Below, in pieces: positions 12,098 through 21,693 of a stretch of 64,000 nucleotides of DNA. The notes below the pieces were generated by a model, which saw nothing but the letters and a program-made list of their open reading frames with translations, had not been told where the DNA came from and did not search any database. Position 1 is the first letter of the stretch. The number at the start of each line of letters is the position of its first letter. Position numbers and translations under genes: made by a program. Source of the stretch: an uncultured Alphaproteobacteria bacterium (GTDB lineage Bacteria; Pseudomonadota; Alphaproteobacteria; HIMB59); contig CACCLU010000003.1 of the NCBI GenBank assembly GCA_902546975.1, positions 124,001 to 188,000 on the forward strand, in the 5' to 3' direction.

Positions 12098-13054
12098 ATG
12101 GAAAAATCTAAAAAAATACTAGTAAATATATTTCAAGAAACTACTAAAATTTTTTGGATTTTATTCAAAGTTATTTTGCCCGTTGTCATTATAATTAGAA
12201 TCCTTGAGCTCATTGGGGCAATCCCTTTTTTAGCTAAATTCCTTGAGCCATTAACAAGTTTTATTGGCATTGATGGTTCATTAGGACTAGTTTGGATGGC
12301 TGCTATTTTAGTAAACATATATGCAGGCCTAGCTGCTTTTGCATCTCTTCAAGCAATATTCGATTACACAATAGCTGAAACTACAATTTTAGGGTTAATT
12401 ATACTTATAGCACATAGTTTACCAATTGAAGTAGCTATTGCAAAAAAATCAAGAATTTCATGGGTATTTAATTTAACTTTTAGATTTGTAAATGCTGTAA
12501 TTGCAGGAAAAATATTAAATTTAATTTTTACTAATTATAATTTATTTAATGAACCTAATAATTCAATCTTACAAGTGCCAATTAAAGATGTTTCAAATTT
12601 AGAGTGGGCTATTTCACAACTTCAAAATTTTTTCTTAATTTTTTTAATAATATTTTTTATTATATCGACAATTAATATCCTCAAAACAATTGGCATATGG
12701 AAATTAATAATTAATACTTTGAAAATTCCTTTGTCCTATTTGGGTATGTCAGAGAAAGTAGCTAATATAATTTTAATAGGCTTAACATTAGGAATTTCAT
12801 TTGGAGGAGGTTTTTTAATAGAAGAGTCTAGAAAAAATAATATTTCGAAAAAAGATATTTTACTTTCTTTGTCTTTTTTAAGTTTATGTCATAGCATAAT
12901 AGAAGATACAATATTAATTTTGTTATTAGGCAGTCATATTTCTGGTATTTTATTTTTTAGATTTATTTATACCGTTATTATAATTCTTATAATGAAAGTT
13001 TTATTAGAAACAAAAATGCAAAAATTTATACTGAGTAAAATTACATATGGATAA
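12098..13054 (+). CDS. Nucleoside-recognition (Gate) domain membrane protein
   Basis: Multi-TM protein with two Gate-like repeats (GLVWMAAILVNIYAGLAAFASL; LGISFGGGFLIEESRK). Confidence 0.72.
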   Translation: MEKSKKILVNIFQETTKIFWILFKVILPVVIIIRILELIGAIPFLAKFLEPLTSFIGIDGSLGLVWMAAILVNIYAGLAAFASLQAIFDYTIAETTILGLIILIAHSLPIEVAIAKKSRISWVFNLTFRFVNAVIAGKILNLIFTNYNLFNEPNNSILQVPIKDVSNLEWAISQLQNFFLIFLIIFFIISTINILKTIGIWKLIINTLKIPLSYLGMSEKVANIILIGLTLGISFGGGFLIEESRKNNISKKDILLSLSFLSLCHSIIEDTILILLLGSHISGILFFRFIYTVIIILIMKVLLETKMQKFILSKITYG

Positions 13055-13664
13055 TTATATTCAATTTCCTCGTTACTCAATTTATCTAATACCAAATAAA
13101 TTATTTATTGATCAAGTTGATGAATTACTTTCAAAAAACAATCTTAAATATGACAACCTTGAAATATCTCAGTATGGCCTTCATTATACTGTCAAAGCTC
13201 CTTTTTATTTAAGCCATCTTTATAATGAGGAGGAACTTATTAATTCATTTCAAGAGTATTTTTTATCTAATCAGAATAAATCTTATAAAGAAGTATTTAA
13301 TGTTTTAGGCTTAAAGAAAATTAAAAATGTTTTTGCTCTAGAAATTAATTCTAATGAAAAATTTAATTTTCTGTGCAATGATATAATGAGGTATTTTGAT
13401 TTATATAGAAAAACCCTCAATCAACAAGAAGTTCAAAAAGATATTAAGCGTTTCAGTAAATTAACTTCTTTAGAGATGGAATATTATTTAATATGGGGAT
13501 ATCCTTATTTATTTGAGTTTAACAATCACCATATCTCAGTATCAGATATCAAAAAAGAGATAATATTTGATAACTCAATCAAATCTTTGAATTACTCTAA
13601 TATCAGCTTAATGAGACAAGATAGTATAAATAGTAAATTTATCTCTATAAGTAAAAGTGATTAG
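13047..13664 (+). CDS. DUF1045 family protein (2H-phosphoesterase-like)
   Basis: RYSIYLIPN..., YGLHYTVKAPFYL, WGYPYLFEFNNHHISVS pattern of DUF1045. Confidence 0.7.
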   Translation: MDNYIQFPRYSIYLIPNKLFIDQVDELLSKNNLKYDNLEISQYGLHYTVKAPFYLSHLYNEEELINSFQEYFLSNQNKSYKEVFNVLGLKKIKNVFALEINSNEKFNFLCNDIMRYFDLYRKTLNQQEVQKDIKRFSKLTSLEMEYYLIWGYPYLFEFNNHHISVSDIKKEIIFDNSIKSLNYSNISLMRQDSINSKFISISKSD

Positions 13665-13719
13665 TCTTAATGCTAAAATTATTTACACTACAGTAATAGT
13701 TAAATAATATATTTTGCTC

Positions 13720-14598
13720 ATGGGAATTTACGTTAAAAAAAAGAAATTTAATATTTTAAACTTTTTTTTGATTTTTTTATTTTTAATTATAGTTCTTACA
13801 ACTTTATATTTTTTTAACATTTTTTCAGAAAAAAAAATTTTTGATTTATCAAATATTGAAAATACACAGTTTGAAGAAGGACCAAATCAAATTATTGAAC
13901 AAGATTTTAGCTCTTATTTAAAAAAAGAAGATGTAAATTTTGATGAGTATTTTACCAAAAAGGAATTTGATCAAAATATAAAAAAATTTATAGAGGAAAA
14001 TCCAGATTATATCTTAGGTGTTCTTAGAGAATATCAATTAGAGCAGAATAAATTAGAACAAGAAAAAACTAATCAAAAAAATATCTCGAGTATAAAAAAT
14101 TTAAATCTTGCATATCATCCTATGTACTTGGGCGACTCAAATTCCGCAAAAGTTATTTATGAATTTGTTGATTATAATTGTGGTTATTGTCAAAAATTCC
14201 ATCAAGAATTAATAAATGTAATGAAAGAAAATTCATTAAAACTTGTTATTATACAAATGCCAATTTTAGGGAATTTTTCAGAGGAATTGACTAAGTTGGC
14301 ATTAGCTTCCTCCTTGCAAGGTCAATTTAAGGTTGTCCATAATTATTTATATTCTACTGAGAGAAAATCAAAAATGGAGGATATTTTGGCCGACTTATTT
14401 CTAAGGGGTGTTGATCTTGACATACTAAAGAATGATTTGGACTCGCAAGAGGTATCAGACTTTCTATCTATTCATAGAAGTTACGCTGATGAATTTAAAT
14501 TTACTGGAACACCTGCAACTATAATTGGAAATCAAATAATTCCAGGATTTATCGATGCAGATAAAATTACTGAGATTTTGGAAAAAGAATTTTCCTGA
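13720..14598 (+). CDS. DsbA-family thiol:disulfide protein
   Basis: N-terminal TM, FVDYNCGYCQKFHQEL (CGYC), C-terminal GTPATIIGNQIIPGF cis-Pro loop. Confidence 0.9.
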   Translation: MGIYVKKKKFNILNFFLIFLFLIIVLTTLYFFNIFSEKKIFDLSNIENTQFEEGPNQIIEQDFSSYLKKEDVNFDEYFTKKEFDQNIKKFIEENPDYILGVLREYQLEQNKLEQEKTNQKNISSIKNLNLAYHPMYLGDSNSAKVIYEFVDYNCGYCQKFHQELINVMKENSLKLVIIQMPILGNFSEELTKLALASSLQGQFKVVHNYLYSTERKSKMEDILADLFLRGVDLDILKNDLDSQEVSDFLSIHRSYADEFKFTGTPATIIGNQIIPGFIDADKITEILEKEFS

Positions 14599-14603
14599 GC
14601 TCA

Positions 14604-16124
14604 ATGAAAATCAGTAATTTTTCAAAGATTTCTTCAAATATTTTTGGATCTCGTGTAACCGGATTTATTAGAGACATACTTTTTGCAAATTATTTAGGTG
14701 CCAATTTGATGTCAGATGCATTCCTTTTTGCTTATAGATTACCAAATTTATTTAGAAGAATTTTTGCTGAGGGCTCAATGAATAGTGTATTTATTCCTTT
14801 GTATGTAAACCAAGAAAAAATGAATTCAAAATCAGCAAATGATTTTATATGGATAGTTTTCAACTTTTTTTTTGTAATTACTATGTTTTTATCTTTTTTA
14901 ATATTTTTTTTTACTGAGCAAGTTATATCAATTTTAGCACCAGGATTTTTATTAAATAAAAGTCAATTTTTATTTGCAAATCAGTTATTGATTATAACTT
15001 TTCCTTTTTTGATATTTGTGACTCTGTCATCAGTGTTGAGTTCAGTTTTAAATGTTAAAGGAAAATTTTTTTTACCTTCCTTCTTATCAGTAATTCTTAA
15101 CATTTTCATGATTGTAACTTTGGTGTCATTCAAGTCTAACTCTCATTTTGCACTCGCTTGGTCAATGATAATAGCTGGTTTCACTCAATTAATCCTTTTA
15201 TTTATCAATTTAGGTACAATAAAAATATTTTGGGGTATAGGATTAAAGAGTATAAAAGTCTTGTCTAGAGAGCTTAAAAAATTCTTTGGAAGATTTCTCT
15301 ATTCTTTACTGGGCTCTGGTATTGTTCAATTAAATATTTTCATCTCTATGTTATTTGCTTCTTTAGTGGGTGGGGGTGCTATAAGCCAAATTTACTACGC
15401 TGATAGAATTATTGACTTACCATTCGCTCTTATTGCAGTTGCTATGTCTTTTACACTTTTGCCTTATTTGAGCAAAAATATTTCAGATGAGAGTAAAAAT
15501 TCTAAAGCTTTCAATGAAACAGTAATATTTTGCTTTCTTTTTGCTATCCCAAGCGCATTTGGTATTTTTATTCTGAGTGAAGATATTATAAGAGCATTAT
15601 TTGGTAGAGGTGAATTTAACAATGAGGATGTGTTAATAACATCTAAAATTTTACTGGTCTACTCTTTTTCATTGCCAGGATATATGCTCGCTCGAATTTT
15701 TAATCAAGTTTTTTACTCTTATGAAAAAGTTGAGTATCCCGTTAAAGCAGCTGTTCCAACATTTATATGTAATTTTATTTTATGTTTTCTTCTTTATAGG
15801 CCTCTGGGCGTTTTAGGTTTAGCTATATCAGGTGCTGTGAGTATATGGCTAAATTTATTTATTCAAATTTTTTACTTAAGAAAAAATTTTGGAAGTTTTT
15901 ATGAAAAATTATTAATTTTTGATTTTAAGAAATTATTAAAGATTTTAATTAGTGCAATTATTATGGTTATTTCAATTCTTATATTTAAAAAAATTCTGGA
16001 TTTGAACATTTATGTGGATTTATTCATTCAAATACTCATTGGTGTGATAGTGTATTTTTTGATTTTAAATTGGCTTAAATTAAACGAGATAAAACTAGTA
16101 TTTCAATTAAATAAATTTAATTAG
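14604..16124 (+). CDS. murJ: Lipid II flippase MurJ
   Basis: SRVTGFIRDILFANYLGANLMSDAFLFAYRLPNLFRRIFAEGSMNSVFIPLY. Confidence 0.95.
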   Translation: MKISNFSKISSNIFGSRVTGFIRDILFANYLGANLMSDAFLFAYRLPNLFRRIFAEGSMNSVFIPLYVNQEKMNSKSANDFIWIVFNFFFVITMFLSFLIFFFTEQVISILAPGFLLNKSQFLFANQLLIITFPFLIFVTLSSVLSSVLNVKGKFFLPSFLSVILNIFMIVTLVSFKSNSHFALAWSMIIAGFTQLILLFINLGTIKIFWGIGLKSIKVLSRELKKFFGRFLYSLLGSGIVQLNIFISMLFASLVGGGAISQIYYADRIIDLPFALIAVAMSFTLLPYLSKNISDESKNSKAFNETVIFCFLFAIPSAFGIFILSEDIIRALFGRGEFNNEDVLITSKILLVYSFSLPGYMLARIFNQVFYSYEKVEYPVKAAVPTFICNFILCFLLYRPLGVLGLAISGAVSIWLNLFIQIFYLRKNFGSFYEKLLIFDFKKLLKILISAIIMVISILIFKKILDLNIYVDLFIQILIGVIVYFLILNWLKLNEIKLVFQLNKFN

Positions 16125-16179
16125 GAATTTTATTTACTAATTTTTAATTTAATTTAAAAGTATTTATCCCTATTTTTGT

Positions 16180-16256
16180 GGGCGTGTAGCTCAGTTGGTT
16201 AGAGTACTTGCTCGACACGCAAGGGGTCACAGGTTCGAATCCTGTCACGCCCACCA
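16180..16256 (+). tRNA. tRNA-Val (anticodon GAC)
   Basis: 77-nt cloverleaf with encoded CCA; acceptor GGGCGTG/CACGCCC, T-arm ACAGG TTCGAAT CCTGT, anticodon arm CTTGC-TCGACAC-GCAAG. Confidence 0.93.
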
Positions 16257-16292
16257 TTTACTTTTAAACTTGATGATGTATGATTTACATTA

Positions 16293-16778
16293 ATGAAAAA
16301 ATATTTACTAAGCTTAATAATTTTTGTCCTTTCTTCTAACATATCTATAAGTGCAAATAGTTATTCTATTTTTGGAGGCACATATGACTACGACGATGAT
16401 AATACAACGAATTTATTTGGACTAAATTATCATATATCTAATAATGAAATAGATTTCTTTGATATTTTATCACTTAACCCAGTAATTGGTGGATTTATTA
16501 CAGCTGAAAGTGCATCTATGTTTTATGGTGGGTTTGAAACAAATATTGGAGCAGACTCAATTTATTTAAACCTCTCTTCATCAGCTGGCATTTACAGTAA
16601 TGGGGATGGTAAAGACTTAGGAAATACACTCCAATTTAAATCTGAAGTAAATTTATTCTATAGCATATCTAAAGAATCTAGATTTGGTATAGGATCTCAT
16701 CATATTTCTAATGCAGGCTTAAATTCAGTAAATCCAGGCACAAACAATTATTACTTAATTTACAATAGAGATTTCTAA
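16293..16778 (+). CDS. PagL-like lipid A 3-O-deacylase / acyloxyacyl hydrolase family outer-membrane protein
   Basis: Signal peptide, beta-barrel-like sequence, C-terminal GIGSHHISNAGLNSVNPGTNNYYLIYNRDF (H-x-S motif) ending in aromatic. Confidence 0.7.
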   Translation: MKKYLLSLIIFVLSSNISISANSYSIFGGTYDYDDDNTTNLFGLNYHISNNEIDFFDILSLNPVIGGFITAESASMFYGGFETNIGADSIYLNLSSSAGIYSNGDGKDLGNTLQFKSEVNLFYSISKESRFGIGSHHISNAGLNSVNPGTNNYYLIYNRDF

Positions 16779-16833
16779 GATTTTCAATAAATATCCATTT
16801 GTTAATTTGCAAAATTCGTTTATTTTTAGTTAG

Positions 16834-17694
16834 ATGACTAAAAACTTTTTAGCTTATTTATTTTTCTCAATCTTAATTGTAATAATACTTGTAATTGGAT
16901 ACGAGGAAATTAAATATTATTTTGATGCCAATCCTTACATAAATGGAATAATTCTTCTTACACTTATAATTGGTTTCCTATTGTACTCCTTTAAGATATT
17001 CACTTTAAGCTCTGAGTTTAGATTTATGAATTCTGTTGCATTTGGAAAATTAAAACTAAACGATTCATCTTTAAACAACTATCCAATAACAAAATCTATC
17101 GCAAACAATCTTGGTATAACAACCACTAACAAAAGTATAACTAAAACACTTGATGAGATATTAGATGATCTTTTATCCACTGTTGAAAGTGGTAGTGACA
17201 TATCAAAATATCTTATTAACCTTGCCATATTCCTAGGGCTTATTGGAACTTTTTATGGATTACTTTTAACAATAGGGAGTGTTTCGAATGTCATTGACAG
17301 TCTGTCAATTGAAGAACAAGACTTCACAGCATTTTTTAATAATCTAAAAGATGGCTTAAAGTCACCTTTGTCTGGAATGACAATTGCTTTTAGCTCATCA
17401 TTGTTTGGTTTAGTGACTTCCTTGATTTTAGGACTTTATGAAATAATTACTAGAGGAGTTAAGCAGAACTATTATGAATTCTGTGAAAATCAAATTCGAC
17501 TTTTTTATAGATCTAGCCCTAATACAAATAAATTTAATCAAAATACTGATAGCACCAACTTCTCTCAAAGTATTGCCTCTAAGCTTAATGAATTGGTTGA
17601 TGGCATGAAAAATTCTAATGACGATTTAAGGAATGAAGTTATTACAGAACTTAGATCTGTAAGCAAGTCTATCAAAGACTTAGACAAAAAGTGA
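16834..17694 (+). CDS. MotA/TolQ/ExbB proton-channel family protein
   Basis: LAIFLGLIGTFYGLLLTIGSV and SPLSGMTIAFSSSLFGLVTSLILG typical of MotA/TolQ channels. Confidence 0.88.
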   Translation: MTKNFLAYLFFSILIVIILVIGYEEIKYYFDANPYINGIILLTLIIGFLLYSFKIFTLSSEFRFMNSVAFGKLKLNDSSLNNYPITKSIANNLGITTTNKSITKTLDEILDDLLSTVESGSDISKYLINLAIFLGLIGTFYGLLLTIGSVSNVIDSLSIEEQDFTAFFNNLKDGLKSPLSGMTIAFSSSLFGLVTSLILGLYEIITRGVKQNYYEFCENQIRLFYRSSPNTNKFNQNTDSTNFSQSIASKLNELVDGMKNSNDDLRNEVITELRSVSKSIKDLDKK

Positions 17695-18974
17695 GCTATC
17701 TCTCTAAAACTCAAAGTTCAGATAATGGAAATATAATTTGGCCAGGATTTGTAGATGTATTGGCATCTACGTTGATGGTTATTATTTTTATAGTTTTACT
17801 ATTCACAGTCGCCCAAGTTTATTTGGGAGATCTTGTAGTAGGAAAAAATGAACAAATACAGAGTTTGGAAAAAACAATTGTTATTCAAGACGAAACTATT
17901 GTGGAACAAGATGTAACACTTACAGATAAAGAGATTGAATTAATTGACAGACAAAATCTTATTAAAAAACTTGATGAAGAGATATCAATTAAACAATCTC
18001 AAATTTTAGCTCAAGATACGATTATTCAAGACCAAGCACTTGATATTGATAAACTAAATACGATAATTGCTAAAATTACTGATGAATTATCTTTATCTTT
18101 AGCTGACAGAGAGACTCTTCAGGAAAATCTCTCTGAATTAAATAAACAACAAGAAATATTAAAATCAGATTTAATAAAACTTGGTGGAGAAAACAGTGAG
18201 CTAGTTGGACAAATTGGCGAGTCACAAAATAGAATTGAAAATCTTCTAGAATCATTAAGTTCCTCAGAGAATATAAATCAAGAATTACAAAACAAATTAT
18301 CTACTCTAGAGGAGGAGTCAGCAATACAATCAAGCGATCTAAATGAGGCTCTAAATTTGATATCTAATTTAGCCTTGGATATTGAGATACTTAGTAATGA
18401 AATTAATCTCTTAAATAACTTACTAGAGTCTAAAGAGGCAGAAATAGCTCAAAACGAGATAGAACTTGGAGAGTTAGGAGATAGATTAAATAGAGTACTT
18501 ACAAGTGAATTATTCAAATTACAAAAGTATAAATCAGAATTTTTTGGCAAGTTATCTGAAGCTTTAGCTGATAGAGACGATATCCAAATTAAAGGGGATA
18601 GATTTATTTTTCAATCTGAGATCTTATTTGATTCTGGTAGTGCAAATATACAAGAAGAAGGTAGGATAGCACTATCTCTTATTACGAAAACAATTATAGA
18701 AGTTGCGGAGTCAATACCATCTGATTTAAATTGGATTTTACAAATAGACGGTCACACTGATAAGATTCCTATTTCTACCTCACAATTTCCATCAAATTGG
18801 GAACTATCTCACGCTAGAGCGCTTGAGGTCGTAAAATTTCTTATTCAACAAGGTATCCCTGCTAACAAATTGTCAGCAAATGGTTATGGCGAATATCAAC
18901 CTATTAATACAGGAGATACTAAAGATGATCTCAAAGAAAATCGAAGAATTGAATTAAAAATTACTCAAAAGTAG
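17691..18974 (+). CDS. OmpA/MotB-domain protein with long coiled-coil
   Basis: GTG start overlapping previous stop; N-terminal TM with Asp (WPGFVDVLASTLMVIIFIVLLF), coiled coil, C-terminal OmpA domain (LQIDGHTDKIPI...NWELSHARALEVVKFL...GYGEYQPI...NRRIEL). Confidence 0.9.
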   Translation: MSYLSKTQSSDNGNIIWPGFVDVLASTLMVIIFIVLLFTVAQVYLGDLVVGKNEQIQSLEKTIVIQDETIVEQDVTLTDKEIELIDRQNLIKKLDEEISIKQSQILAQDTIIQDQALDIDKLNTIIAKITDELSLSLADRETLQENLSELNKQQEILKSDLIKLGGENSELVGQIGESQNRIENLLESLSSSENINQELQNKLSTLEEESAIQSSDLNEALNLISNLALDIEILSNEINLLNNLLESKEAEIAQNEIELGELGDRLNRVLTSELFKLQKYKSEFFGKLSEALADRDDIQIKGDRFIFQSEILFDSGSANIQEEGRIALSLITKTIIEVAESIPSDLNWILQIDGHTDKIPISTSQFPSNWELSHARALEVVKFLIQQGIPANKLSANGYGEYQPINTGDTKDDLKENRRIELKITQK

Positions 18975-18976
18975 AT

Positions 18977-19534
18977 TTATTCAATCCACATTTTGATAAT
19001 TTTATCTGGGTCATCTACCAGACCATTTTTTATAGGATCACCTTTATTGATTGCATCAACAAATTCCATTCCTTCGATTACTTCACCCCAAACAGTATAT
19101 TGCCCGTCTAAATGTGGGGTATCACCGAAACAAATAAAAAATTGACTATCAGCACTATTTGGATCATGTGCACGTGCCATACTTAAAGTTCCTCTTTTAT
19201 GTGCCATGTCATTAAATTCAGCTTCAATATTATTACCAGAACCGCCTGTACCAGCTCTTCTTAAATCATAATTATCTGAATTTGAATTTCCAAACTGAAC
19301 ATCTCCAGTTTGGGCCATAAAACCATCTATTACTCTGTGAAAAACTACCCCATCATAACTGCCTTTGGCAACAAGATCAGTTATTTGTTTGACATGTTTT
19401 GGAGCCTTATCTTCAAAGGTCTTTATTTTGACGATTCCGTCTTTAAGTTGTAAATTAATAACATCCTCCTTAGAATATAAATTGCTAGAAAATAGTAAAA
19501 ATGAAATTGAAAATAGTAATTTAATCAAACTCAT
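18977..19534 (-). CDS. Cyclophilin-type peptidyl-prolyl cis-trans isomerase, secreted
   Basis: FHRVIDGFMAQTGD, GTLSMARAHDPNSADSQFFICFGDTPHLDGQYTVWGEV; signal peptide. Confidence 0.95.
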   Translation of the reverse strand: MSLIKLLFSISFLLFSSNLYSKEDVINLQLKDGIVKIKTFEDKAPKHVKQITDLVAKGSYDGVVFHRVIDGFMAQTGDVQFGNSNSDNYDLRRAGTGGSGNNIEAEFNDMAHKRGTLSMARAHDPNSADSQFFICFGDTPHLDGQYTVWGEVIEGMEFVDAINKGDPIKNGLVDDPDKIIKMWIE

Positions 19535-19569
19535 TTGATGAAACTAACATAGTTTGCAGTCAATAAAAT

Positions 19570-19986
19570 TTATTTATTTGATAATTCTGTCGCTATAGAT
19601 TTTATTTTTTTTCTGAGCGAATTGAGGCCATTAGATCTTGATTGACCTAGATGATTAGAAAGACCTATTTCTTCAAAAAAAGATAAGGGGTTATTGATTA
19701 TAGTTTCAGGAGTTTCTTCATTATAAGCAAAATAAACTAAATAAAATAAACCTTTTACAATTACAGAGTCACTAGAACCGGAAAGGTTAATTTTTCCATC
19801 AATAAATTTTGGCACCATCCACAGATTTGATGTACATCCTTGAACACGATATTCCTCAGTTTTATAGTTATCTTCAAGATCCGGGAGTTTTTTTCCTAAA
19901 TCTATAAGGTATTGATATTTATCTTCCCAATTATCAAAAAATGAGAAATCTTCTTTAATTTTGTTGATTTTTTCATGAATTAACAT
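19570..19986 (-). CDS. sufE: SufE family Fe-S assembly protein
   Basis: YRVQGCTSNLWMVPK with conserved Cys, LGLS..R.NGL.. Confidence 0.92.
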   Translation of the reverse strand: MLIHEKINKIKEDFSFFDNWEDKYQYLIDLGKKLPDLEDNYKTEEYRVQGCTSNLWMVPKFIDGKINLSGSSDSVIVKGLFYLVYFAYNEETPETIINNPLSFFEEIGLSNHLGQSRSNGLNSLRKKIKSIATELSNK

Positions 19987-20025
19987 AGATTTTTGCCTTA
20001 TTATTTATAACTAATAAACTAAATT

Positions 20026-20151
20026 ATGAAAATTAAAAGTTCTCTTAAAACAGCTAAAACCAGAGATAAAAATAATCAACTGGTTAGAAGAAAGGGTAGG
20101 CTATATGTAATCAATAAAACCAACCCAAGAATGAAAGCCAGACAAGGCTAA
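20026..20151 (+). CDS. rpmJ: 50S ribosomal protein L36
   Basis: Not in ORF track; ATG 20026 encodes [41 protein letters not shown] (41 aa), the Cys-free L36 type. Confidence 0.95.
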   Translation: MKIKSSLKTAKTRDKNNQLVRRKGRLYVINKTNPRMKARQG

Positions 20152-20153
20152 AA

Positions 20154-21074
20154 TCAATCTAGATACTTCTCAACTTCCAACGCTGCCATACACCCCATAC
20201 CTGCAGCGGTAACAGCTTGTCTATAAATCTTATCTCTAACATCCCCAGCAGCAAATACCCCTTCAATCGAGGTTTTTGTACTATCTGGATCTGTAATAAT
20301 GTATCCACCATCATCCATTTTTAGTTGACCTTTAAATAATTGTGTAGCTGGATCATGACCTATCGCAATAAATACACCATCTATTTTCAGATTTGAAATT
20401 TTATTATCTTGTTTATTCAACAAGTCTATTGACTCTAAATCATCATTGCCATTAAATTTAGTTACTTCACTATTCCAAATAAAATCTATTTTAGAATTTT
20501 GTTTTAATCGATCTTGTAATATTTTTTCAGCTCTTAGTTTATCTCTTCTGTGAACAAGATAAACTTTTGTGGCAAACTTAGTTAAAAATAATGCTTCCTC
20601 AGCTGCACTATTTCCACCACCAATTACAGCAACCTCTTTATCTTTAAAGAAAAAACCATCACAAGTTGCGCAGGCAGATAGTCCATGTCCTTGAAATTTA
20701 GCCTCATTTTCTAAACCAAGCCATCTTGCTTGTGCTCCTGTACTAATTATCACAGTTTTGGTATTTAGAGTTGTGCCATTGTCTAAATTTAATTTTTTAA
20801 TTTTTTCGTTTAAAAAAACTTCTGTTACTTGTGAATTAATTATTTCAGTGCCAACATGTGCGGCTTGCTTTTGCATTTGCTCCATTAACCAGGGACCTTG
20901 AATAGGATCTTCGTAACCAGGATAATTTTCTACATCAGTGGTTATGGTGAGTTGACCTCCAGGCTGAAAACCACTAACTAAAATAGGCTTTAAATTAGCC
21001 CTAGCAGCATATATTGCAGCAGTATATCCAGCAGGTCCTGAACCTATGATAATAACATTATTAATATCAGCCAT
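20154..21074 (-). CDS. trxB: Thioredoxin-disulfide reductase
   Basis: IIGSGPAGYTAAIYAARA, redox CATC (GLSACATCDGFFF), GVFAAGDVRD. Confidence 0.97.
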   Translation of the reverse strand: MADINNVIIIGSGPAGYTAAIYAARANLKPILVSGFQPGGQLTITTDVENYPGYEDPIQGPWLMEQMQKQAAHVGTEIINSQVTEVFLNEKIKKLNLDNGTTLNTKTVIISTGAQARWLGLENEAKFQGHGLSACATCDGFFFKDKEVAVIGGGNSAAEEALFLTKFATKVYLVHRRDKLRAEKILQDRLKQNSKIDFIWNSEVTKFNGNDDLESIDLLNKQDNKISNLKIDGVFIAIGHDPATQLFKGQLKMDDGGYIITDPDSTKTSIEGVFAAGDVRDKIYRQAVTAAGMGCMAALEVEKYLD

Positions 21075-21693
21075 CTATTGGCCAGCTAGTGGGGAAGGTT
21101 ACATAATTTATCTGCATGCATCTTCTTTCAACCTTAATATCTTTTTTTTCAAGTCCGTGCCAAGTATTATTTCCTGATGCAAAAAAATAACCTGTATTAT
21201 GTTTGTATGGTACAGTTTTAACAAGATTCATATTAGTATCATAAAAATCTGTTCCAAGTTTTTCTGACTCATCGTATGTGTTAATAAATAACATCATTGT
21301 CATAAGTTTCTCTTTGATATCCAAATGTGGTTTTAGCCAAAAACCTTCACGATCTGAAATGTACTCAATTCTAATAAAACTATTTGATAAATTTTTTTTG
21401 ATTTTCTCTTGTATTGACTCAATAACATCCTTATCCCTCAAGTCATCAATTAAACTCATTCCATTTGATAAGTTTTTTGAATTATCGCTTTCTAAAAAAA
21501 CTCTAAGTTTGCCATCTATCCCATCTCCACCTGCATCAGCGGCTCTTGTTCCGTCAAAAGACCGAGGTGCATTAGATATATCAACATCATTTAGTTCCTT
21601 TATGAGCCCTTCTGTAAAAGGGGAATCTAGCTCCCAATGAGGGAAGGGGTCTGAATATGTTGTACAACGATTTAATATTGATTCCTTAAGCAT
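21067..21693 (-). CDS. 2-oxoglutarate/Fe(II)-dependent oxygenase-like protein
   Basis: H-x-D...H motif: WLKPHLDIKEKLMTMMLFIN ... GYFFASGNNTWHGL. Confidence 0.6.
   Translation of the reverse strand: MLKESILNRCTTYSDPFPHWELDSPFTEGLIKELNDVDISNAPRSFDGTRAADAGGDGIDGKLRVFLESDNSKNLSNGMSLIDDLRDKDVIESIQEKIKKNLSNSFIRIEYISDREGFWLKPHLDIKEKLMTMMLFINTYDESEKLGTDFYDTNMNLVKTVPYKHNTGYFFASGNNTWHGLEKKDIKVERRCMQINYVTFPTSWPIDG

Noticed and set aside
16834-18974. Zorya-type anti-phage defence (ZorA/ZorB) locus
   Set aside because: Similar channel plus OmpA architecture, but the neighbours are tRNA-Val/PagL-like and a cyclophilin/SufE; no helicase, nuclease or other Zorya component. Treated as a housekeeping stator-like pair.
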